Assembly: GCF_036323735.1 (NCBI RefSeq)
Contig: NC_086031.1
Location: 46,962,725-47,026,724 of the forward strand
Length of the DNA: 64,000 nt
Source of the DNA: Rattus norvegicus
Lineage: Eukaryota; Chordata; Mammalia; Rodentia; Muridae
Direction of reading: 5' to 3'
Positions 57,348-64,000 of the stretch are shown here, in pieces. The translations under genes and the position numbers were made by a program. The number at the start of each line of letters is the position of its first letter. The stretch's first letter is position 1. The notes beneath the pieces are model-generated. The model saw nothing but the letters and a program-made list of their open reading frames with translations, did not search any database and was not told the DNA's origin.

Positions 57348-57529
57348 GGGGCTGGAGAGATGGCTCAGTGGTTAAGAGCACCGACTGCTCTTCCCGAGGT
57401 CCTGAGTTCAAATCCCAGCAACCACATGGTGGCTCACAACCATCTGTAATGAGATCTGATGCCCTCTTCTGGTGTCTGAAGACAGCTACAGTGTACATAT
57501 ATAAATAAAATAAATACTCAGCTCCAAAA

Positions 57530-57575
<46 letters not shown>
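57348..57575 (+). repeat. B2 SINE with (AAAT)n tail, intron 1
   Basis: Near-consensus B2 whose tail ends in about 45 nt of AAAT units. TSD AAAATGAAAAAGA at 57,335-57,347 and 57,576-57,588. Confidence 0.93.
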
Positions 57576-57576
<1 letters not shown>

Positions 57577-58094
57577 AATGAAAAAGAACATTGTAGGTAA
57601 TTGGGATTTAACTGTTTCACTGCAATCACTTAATTCTTCTCATATCAGGAGGGATGAGATAGGCTAATTTCACAACAGGTTTCAAATTGACAGTTAAGGA
57701 GACTAGGTCTAAATCTGTTTCCAAGAACAGGTCTAGACAAGCCCAGACAAGTCAGTTACTGAAAAAAGCCCCAGGCTTCAGGCAGCTAGTCAGAAACTGC
57801 CCCAGCACAGTTTCTGAGGCAAGGACCATGGGTCAGCAAGTTTCCAGCCCCACACGCCAGTATTGCTTCTAGAATGTCCGTAGAGATTGACCCAACAGAT
57901 TGAGAGAGAGGTCGCCTAATGTGCTTTAATTGGGCCTGTGAGCTCACTTCAGGGTCTATCTTGGTAATGGGAAGACTCACATGCTGGACTTCTATAGAAT
58001 AAAACACTCTTTGTGTTTACATACTATTTAAGTCCAGGGTATCATTATTTAGTGAATCATGGGCCCTTACAAGATCTCTTTAGCTAACTTTTTA

Positions 58095-58235
58095 AAAAAG
58101 GTTGATTTATTTTATATGAGTACACTGTAGCTGTCTTCAGACACACCAGAAGAGGGCATTGGATCCCATTACAGATGGTTATGAGCCACCATGTGGTTGC
58201 TGAGAATTGAATTCAGAACCTCTGGAAGAGCAGAA
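58095..58235 (-). repeat. B2 SINE, head-truncated, intron 1
   Basis: The reversed B2 body stops at GAACCTCTGGAAGAGCAG, where a second B2 is joined. Confidence 0.85.
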
Positions 58236-58415
58236 CTTTTTTTTTTTAAGATTTATTTATTTACTATACATAAGTACACTGTAGCTGTCTTCACACACAC
58301 CAGAAGAGGGCATCAGATCTCATTACAGATGGCTGTGAGCCACCATGTGGTTGCTGGGATTTGAATTCTGGAAGAGCAGCGGTGATCTTAACTGCTGAGC
58401 CATCTCTCCAGCCCA
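58236..58415 (-). repeat. B2 SINE, intron 1
   Basis: Reversed B2 with a 13-nt deletion around GAACTCAGGACC, inserted at or next to the head of the previous copy. Confidence 0.88.
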
Positions 58416-58674
58416 CATTTTAATTTTTATTACATTTATTTTATGTATGGGGCTTGTGCCATAGCGCGTATACGGGAGTCATAGTACAGGGCAGTTTACT
58501 CCTTCCACCTCATTGGTTCTAGGGATTGAATTTAGATCAGGCTTGCGGTAGGCATCTTTACTCACTGAGCCTAAAGTTTGCTCTAAGTTTTTTTTTTTTT
58601 CTTTTTTCTTCAAGACAGGGTTTTCCACCTGCCTCTGACTCCCAAGTGCTGAGATTAAAGGCGTGTACCAACAT

Positions 58675-58960
58675 TGAGGCCTTGTTAAAGGAGGTAAACC
58701 TCAGTGGGAGTGAGGTTTCCAAAGCCACAGCCAGGGCCAGAGTCCCATCCTTGGCCTGACACCTAAGGGGCAGGCTCTAAAGCTCACAGTTACTTCTCCT
58801 GCACAATGCCTCCTTGTGTGCTACCATGCTCCCCTCCAAGATGATAATGGACTAAGCCTCTGAAACTATAAGCAAGCGCCCAATTAAACATTCTCCTTTT
58901 TAAGAGCTGCTTTGGTTATGGTATTTCTTCACAGCAACAGAACACTAAGTGTCCAATCTC
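58675..58960 (+). repeat. RMER-like repeat, 3' part, intron 1
   Basis: It shows the family's TGATAATGGACTAAGCCTCT and CTATAAGCAAGCGCCCAATT blocks, with the 5' end missing. Confidence 0.65.
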
Positions 58961-59275
58961 CTGGAGTTACAGGTGATGGTGAGCTACCTGACGTGAGTGC
59001 TCAGATGTAAATTCTGGTCTTCTCAAAAGTTAAAGCAGGGGCTGGAGAGATGGCTCAGAGGTTAAGAGCACTGTCTATTCTTCCAGGGGTCCTGAGTTCA
59101 ATTTCCAGCAACCACATGGTGGCTCACAACCATCTGTAATGAGATCTGGTGCCCCCTTCTGGCTGCAGGCATACATGCAGGCAGAAAGCTGTACAATGTA
59201 TACATAATAAATAAATATTTTTTAAAAAGTTAAAGCAGTAAGCACTCTAAACTTCTGAGCCATCTCTCCAGTCCC
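58948..59275 (-). repeat. B3-like SINE split by a B2, intron 1
   Basis: The left piece (GGAGTTACAGGTGATGGTGA) and right piece (TGAGCCATCTCTCCAGTCCC) of a reversed B3 flank the B2 at 59,038-59,225. Confidence 0.75.
59038..59225 (+). repeat. B2 SINE nested in a B3-like element
   Basis: Near-consensus. TSD AAAAGTTAAAGCAG on both sides. Confidence 0.91.
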
Positions 59276-59649
59276 TGGTCTACTTTCAACATAATTTCAT
59301 TTAAAAGAAAATCAAAACAAGAATTTTTAAATGTGTCTTTTCTTGTTCACTTCTTTTTATTTGTTTGTGTTTTCAGGCAAGAGTAGAGGTCCTTACTCTG
59401 CAGCGTATGTCATTGAATTGACCGCAAAGTCAGTTTGACCACCAGGAACTTGAGATGCTCCTGCCTCCACTTTCTAAGGGTTAATATTATAGGAATGTAT
59501 CACCACTCCTGGCTTTGGGAATTTTTATAGAACCCTGTAATGCTAAAAATGTATATGGAAGAGTTAAGAGGCTAAGAATAGCAATTCACTTCCAAAAGAA
59601 CATGAGGGGAAGGACTTAGCCGTCTAGATAGCCAAACTTCTAAAAAGCC

Positions 59650-59885
59650 CATTTGAGGACCTAGAAAATGATTCAAAATTAAGAGCACTCACTTGCTGCT
59701 CTTGCAAAGGACTTAGGCTCAGTTGCCAGCACCCACACGGCAGCTAAGCATCTATAACCCCAGTTCCAGAGGACCTGATGCCTTCTCCTGGCCTCTGTGG
59801 GCACTGCTTACACACAGGACACATACACACAGTACATGCAGGCAAAACTCCCATACACATACAATAAAAATAAATCGTTTTTAAA
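59650..59885 (+). repeat. B3-like SINE, intron 1
   Basis: GTTGCCAGCACCCACACGGC and CTCCTGGCCTCTGTGGGCAC are typical B3 blocks. Confidence 0.78.
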
Positions 59886-60054
59886 AGTCTACTTGTGATA
59901 GTGAGAAAATATTAAATAAAATATATAGAATAAAGAACTAGACATACAATTTGAAAATTCAGTGTTTGACAGGTGGTTGTCAGTTTTGAAAAGAATGTAT
60001 GTTCAATAAAATAAGCTAGAAAAAAATAAGTTATGTGAAGTAAAACTGTTCCCT

Positions 60055-60200
60055 GAGCCAGGTGGTAGTGCCACACACATTTAATCCCAGGATTCAGGGG
60101 GCAAAGTTAGACAAATCTCTAAGTTTGAGGCCAGCCTGGTCTACAGAGAGTTCCAGGACAGCCTGGGCTAAACAGAGAAACTCGGTTTAGTGGGGAGCAG
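60055..60200 (+). repeat. B1 SINE, intron 1
   Basis: GAGCCAGGTGGTAGTGCCAC and GAGGCCAGCCTGGTCTACAG, nearly full-length. Confidence 0.88.
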
Positions 60201-60334
60201 GGGTAAGTTCCCTGAAGAAGAAAGAGGCTGGAGAGTAAAGACCCTTGAACCTCTGAAGTTCAGACCCTCCAGACACTCAGCCCACTTGTTTTTCTTGCCC
60301 CTTTGCACTGGGTAGCATGGAGTGGCAAAGGCTT

Positions 60335-60448
60335 CTTTTTTTTTTTTTTTGGTTCTTTTTTTTTTTTTTTTCGGAGCTGGGGACCGAACCCAGGGCCTTG
60401 TGCTTCCTAGGCAAGCGCTCTACCACTGAGCTAAATCCCCAACCCCCA
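60335..60448 (-). repeat. ID element in intron 1 (sense to Mdm4)
   Basis: Near-consensus ID with a long T run (A tail) of two blocks separated by GGTTC. Confidence 0.91.
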
Positions 60449-60879
60449 GCCCACTTGTGTCTAACAAATCTTTGTAAAATTCATATTGGTTAGGTCAGGC
60501 TCTCGAAAATGTCTTATACACTCTTATTACCTTGTAGCAAGCGATACAGTGAAATTTCCAACTACGATGCTACTAGACTTGTTTGCTTACCCTAGCGTAG
60601 TTTCAGTCTGATCCACTCACTCATTTTAAGATCTAATCAGGATGTGTGTTTTATTGCTGTATTTTAGCAGTTATCCTAAGGAATTCTGCCTTAATGTATA
60701 TTAATCATACAATTAATCAACTTGCTGTTTGTTATTATTCCCAGCTCGGTCTTTTCTCAACCTTTTACTTCCAGTGTTTTCGTGTACTAGGAACTTTTAG
60801 AATATATCTTGCATATATATGACTTTGGCATTTTTTTAAAACACGTCAGAGATGTGCATAAAACTTTACCCCAAGTTTT

Positions 60880-60973
60880 ATTTAGCTCAGTGGTAGAGCG
60901 CTTGCCTAGGAAGCGCAAGGCCCTGGGTTTGGTCCCCAGCTCCAAAAAAAAAAAAAAAAAAAAACAAAAACAA
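60880..60973 (+). repeat. ID element, 5'-shortened, intron 1
   Basis: It begins at TATTTAGCTCAGTGG without the usual GGGGCTGG. TSD AAAACTTTACCCCA before (about 60,859) and after (about 60,988). Confidence 0.88.
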
Positions 60974-61134
60974 AAAACAAAAAACAAAAAACTTTACCCC
61001 AGCACTCCAGAGGCAGAGGTAGAGGAGCAGGATCTGTGATCTCAAGCCTAACTTGATCTACACAGCCAGAACCAGGCCTCAGAACTGTTCACCAAGACTG
61101 CCTCAAAGTAAATAAAATCAATCTTAAGATGCAG

Positions 61135-61350
61135 AGGCCAGAAAGATGGCTCAACAGTTAGGAACATTTGCTGTTCTCAGAGAGGTCCTAGGTTTGGGTC
61201 TCAGCACCTACATGCAGTTAACAACCCTCTGTAAATCCAGCGCTGGGACCCCACACCCTCTTACTAGCCTCTAAGGATACTAGGTACACACAGGGCATGC
61301 AAACAAACATATAGGCAAAATATACAGGCAAAAATAAAGAAACATACGAG
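61135..61350 (+). repeat. B3-like SINE, intron 1
   Basis: CCAGAAAGATGGCTCAACAG head and TCTCAGCACCTACATGCAGT. Confidence 0.75.
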
Positions 61351-61742
61351 CAAGCCTACCTTTAAAACAGAAATAACAAGCCCACCCAGTCACCCTCCAC
61401 CCCTACCACCACTACTCAGACCAGAGTAAAGAAGTTTCTGATAGAGATTTGGCAAGACCTAAAGAGTAAGAGGTAAGAAACACAGAGGAGACTACAAATC
61501 ATTCATCACCCCACTTACTTGGAGGGGTTTTTTTCTCAATTCCTCCCAAGCATGGGTTTCTGACCTTATACATGTTTGAAAGGCTAGACTTGGACCAAAA
61601 GGACCCCAGCAAGACAGGTCAGCTGACAGTCGCAGGATCGATAAGTAGGAAGGAGAGAACTAATTTCCCAGAGGTACTCTCTTAATCACTACACGCACAT
61701 GCAAAAAAATAACAATAAATTGTTTTGTTATAATAAAAACAT

Positions 61743-61995
61743 AGAAGGCTTTTGACCCAGCACTTAGGAGGTAGAGGCAGACAGATCTCTGAGTTCAAGG
61801 CTAGGCAGGACTACAGAGTGAAACCCTATCTCAAAAAGAAAAAAAAAATTCCAGGTATATGGACAGCACATGCCTTTAATTACAGCACTTGGGAGGTAAG
61901 AAAGGTGGACTGATTTCTTTTGAGTTCAAGGCCAGCTGAGGTTACATAGCTAGATCCTGTCCCAAAAATAAAGTCTAGTAAAAAAAAAAAAATCA
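61743..61995 (+). repeat. Two B1 SINEs in tandem, intron 1
   Basis: A 5'-short B1 (about 61,743-61,845) and a fuller one (about 61,850-61,995) follow each other in the same orientation, each with an A tail. Confidence 0.8.
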
Positions 61996-62069
61996 AAAAC
62001 ATATTCACATAACATTTCTGTGTTTCTAAAGAAACCAAAATTCTCACTGCAGGGCCCCCCCAGGAGCGC

Positions 62070-62175
62070 ACCTCCTTCAACAAGACCATATCTCTTAACC
62101 CTTCCCCAGACAGTTCCACCAGCTAGGGATCAAGCATTCAAACATCTGACCCATTATCATTAAAACCACCACAGT
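62070..62175 (-). repeat. RMER-like repeat, 5' fragment, intron 1
   Basis: The reverse complement reads the family's opening (TTTAATGATAATGGG, then TTGAATGCTTGATCCC), so this fragment lies opposite to the other copies. Confidence 0.55.
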
Positions 62176-62844
62176 GTGCATTAATGACTGTTAAAAGGGT
62201 GGTATTTACCCTTACACTTGAAGGTTTAAGGTGAACCAGGATATGGGGCTGCTTCAGATTGTCCAGAGAATACCCTAAAAGTACAACCAATGGGGACTCA
62301 GCTATAGAAAGTCTATCTTACAGAAAGCTGCCGTTATCTGAAAAGTTTAAGGTGTGTAATAATGCCTGCAAAATGATTCCTGTATAATTCAAATCTGAGA
62401 ATATGTATAGCACAAGTCAGAAAGGCTAAAACCCCAGTGATTAGAACATTGGGAATCCTGAGGGGTTAGGGACACAGGTCAACTTTACACATTCACATTT
62501 ATTAAACAGGAGTTGTGTTGTGGTCTTGACCAGGACAGTGAATGAATACTGTAAGTAATACTGTGGAGCTAAAATACTTTTTCCTAGCAGAAATGTATGA
62601 AGGAGGAGACTAAACTTGAATAGATATGAAGCAAATGACACTTAGTATTATTAAACGTTTCAAGTATCTTTGACAGACACATTCCATGCCTGTCATTAGG
62701 TGGAGCTTCCTAATCCACAAAGACCTTTCTGGAGTAGGACAAGACAGGCATTGTTTTATGCAGATGTGGCTTAGTAGAGTGGTGTCAAGATCTGGGGATG
62801 TACAAGAATCACTGGGAGATGTGCTATTTTAAAGTTCATATTCG

Positions 62845-62998
62845 TGGGCCCGGTGAGGTAGAGGAGCAGGCTATTTTTGAGGTAAGGGTAGATGACTCTT
62901 TGTGAGTTCGAGACCAGCCTGGTATATACAGCAAGTTCCAGGTAAGCCAGGGCTGGCCACAGCGAGATCCTGTCATGTCTCAAAAAAATAATAATTAA
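62845..62998 (+). repeat. B1 SINE, intron 1
   Basis: CGTGGGCCCGGTGAGGTAGA and TTCGAGACCAGCCTGGTATA, with tail CAAAAAAATAAT. Confidence 0.8.
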
Positions 62999-63249
62999 TA
63001 ATGACAATTATTGTTAATTATCATTACAGTTCATATTCGTGGAGGATATTAAATTTTTAAAAAACTACCTTAGGTCCGTATAAAGACCGCAAACGAGTAT
63101 CTTTCATACACTAAAGCAGATAGTCTGAAGCCCTAAAAATTATTTAAATCTAAAGTCACGTCAATGTCACTCTCCAGGACTCCGTTTCTCGGACTCCTTT
63201 CCTTCAAAGTGCCTCAATATCCCCTCAAAGTGGAGGCGCAAATAAAACA

Positions 63250-63660
63250 TCAACCCCCTTCACTTTGCTTTTAGTTTGTAACTGTAGATTCCGTTTCATC
63301 ACACTCCACTTTTCTCAACCGCGGGGTCGAAACGCCACCCTTCCCCCCACAGCTTCTTCCGCGGTCCCGCGGCCCACGCCGCCCTCCGCGCCCCAGGCTC
63401 CTCCCGCCGGGTCCCCAGCTATGAGGCCTCCCGGCCTTCTGTCCGCCCTCCCCGCACCCCGCGGACCAGACCCCACCGCCACACCTTACGGCCGCTCCAT
63501 GAGTCGCTCCCCCCTCCTAGCTGGGGGAGGGGTGGCAGTTGAAGGTCCTAAGGCCTGCACAGCATTTTGAAACTGCGAGCAACGGCAGCACCACTTCCGG
63601 CCTCTCATACCCAGCGTTCACAAGAGCTTCCGGGGAGGCCGGCGAAACCATAGAGGGGAC
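63250..63660 (-). promoter_or_regulatory. Mdm4: Mdm4 CpG-rich promoter with two ETS motifs
   Basis: The segment is much richer in G+C and CpG than the rest of the window and has no TATA box that I can see, as expected of a housekeeping promoter. On the minus strand it has CCGGAAGTGG (63,591-63,600) and CCGGAAGCT (63,625-63,633), both ETS-type cores just upstream of the probable exon 1. Ets-1 and Elk-1 have been reported to drive the human MDMX basal promoter, so conserved ETS control is a reasonable inference. The start site itself cannot be fixed from sequence. Confidence 0.8.
63490..63590 (-). other. Mdm4: Mdm4 probable exon 1 (5' UTR)
   Basis: Mdm4 genes start with a short non-coding exon separated by a long intron from the ATG exon. 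A usable donor, GCGGCC|GTAAGG, sits with its last exon base at 63,490 inside the CpG island and downstream of the ETS motifs. The 5' edge is a guess. An alternative donor, AAG|GTGTGG, lies 4 nt further on. Moderate to low confidence in the exact limits. Confidence 0.45.
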
Positions 63661-63774
63661 CCTGGAGGACTAGAGAGCTAGAAAGGCTGAAGAATCTACC
63701 ATCGAGTACATGCTAGTCCGGGCGGAGAACCTCCAACCATAGATAGACTATGTCCACCAGAGATAGTTTTCTAT

Positions 63775-63890
63775 TTTACTTTTGAGACAGGGATTCTCTG
63801 TGTAGCTCTGGCTGTCCTGGAACTCATTATCCAAACCAGGCTGCCTTCCGAGTGCTGAGATTTAAGGATTGCCACACCATGCCTTGCATA
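63775..63890 (-). repeat. B1 SINE upstream of Mdm4
   Basis: TTTTGAGACAGGGATTCTCT and GAGTGCTGAGATTTAAGGAT, reversed. A further B1 fragment begins at about 63,945 and runs off the window. Confidence 0.85.
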
Positions 63891-64000
63891 AAGAGGTTTT
63901 GAAAGAGAAAAGGGATTTTCTTCAACCTCTGCACGTGTCATTTGTTTTTGGAGACAGGGTCTCCCTATTTATCCCTGGCTGTCCTCTGCCTTCATTCTGA

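Larger units (their letters stand above)
56036..63489 (-). other. Mdm4: Mdm4 intron 1
   Basis: This is the longest intron, about 7.45 kb. It holds B1, B2, B3-like and ID insertions (listed separately) and a minus-strand fragment of the rodent interspersed repeat. Sequence without recognisable repeats remains at about 57,590-58,080, 60,460-60,870, 61,330-61,740, 62,180-62,830 and 63,000-63,250. Human MDM4 has a second, p53-responsive promoter in this intron. I did not find a perfect paired p53 half-site here by eye. Confidence 0.8.
21945..63590 (-). other. Mdm4: Mdm4 (Mdmx) gene, complete transcription unit
   Basis: The gene encodes the p53 inhibitor Mdm4, a nuclear protein that masks the p53 transactivation domain and pairs with Mdm2 through its RING. 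Ten coding exons plus a probable non-coding exon 1 are found in order on the minus strand. Their summed coding length is 489 codons, equal to mouse Mdm4 and one less than human (490). Every intron is GT-AG. The exon pattern (75, 134, 56, 68, 100, 161, 147, 81 nt for exons 3-10) keeps the frame throughout. Diagnostic residues fall at the expected numbers: Met53, Tyr99, Trp200/Trp201, DVPD ending at Asp361, and Ser367. Mdm2 was considered and excluded, because the RING tail and the WWF segment match Mdm4. The 5' and 3' ends of the transcript are estimates, while the coding part is firm. Confidence 0.97.

Noticed and set aside
63265..63570. 101-codon plus-strand Pro/Ala-rich frame in the CpG island
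   Set aside because: High GC removes stop codons. It lies antisense over the Mdm4 promoter and exon 1 and has no known homology by eye. A divergent transcript is possible but unsupported.

Overview
This is mammalian nuclear DNA, almost certainly rat (Rattus). It carries many young copies of the BC1-derived ID SINE, along with B1, B2, B3/B4-type SINEs and L1 tails. It also carries one recognisable protein-coding gene, Mdm4 (Mdmx), which occupies about 22-63.6 kb on the minus strand. All ten coding exons can be assembled with GT-AG boundaries and consistent phases into a 489-codon reading frame. The frame has the p53-binding N-terminal domain, the WWF element, the acidic region, the RanBP2-type zinc finger and the C-terminal RING finger. 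A CpG-rich promoter with two ETS-type CCGGAA motifs lies at the right end (about 63.3-63.66 kb). A long 3' UTR of about 6.3 kb runs left from the stop codon at 28,288 to a probable poly(A) site near 21.95 kb.

Layout. 1-21.9 kb is intergenic DNA downstream of Mdm4 with no supported gene. It holds SINEs, one hAT-Charlie-like fragment, a rodent interspersed repeat with an internal minisatellite, many microsatellites, a purine tract of about 670 bp (8,499-9,172), and several unique blocks. One unique block contains three contiguous perfect p53 half-sites (20,359-20,388). 21.95-28.29 kb is the Mdm4 3' UTR, poor in SINEs. 28.29-56.04 kb holds exons 11 to 2, with introns full of SINE insertions. 56.04-63.49 kb is intron 1. 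63.49-64.0 kb is the first exon, promoter and a short upstream flank.

Biology. Mdm4 protein binds and inhibits p53 and heterodimerises with Mdm2 through the RING. The window shows several regulatory possibilities around that circuit: a candidate p53 element just downstream of the gene, an 8-mer miR-34 seed match in the 3' UTR (miR-34 is itself a p53 target), ETS sites at the promoter, a 68-nt exon 6 whose skipping gives a 127-aa truncated product, and a tandem NAGNAG acceptor at exon 3. I found no wholly new gene system. The p53 half-site array is the most noteworthy signal. Repeat family names come from recognition of consensus patterns, and repeat ends are approximate unless target-site duplications (TSDs) are quoted.
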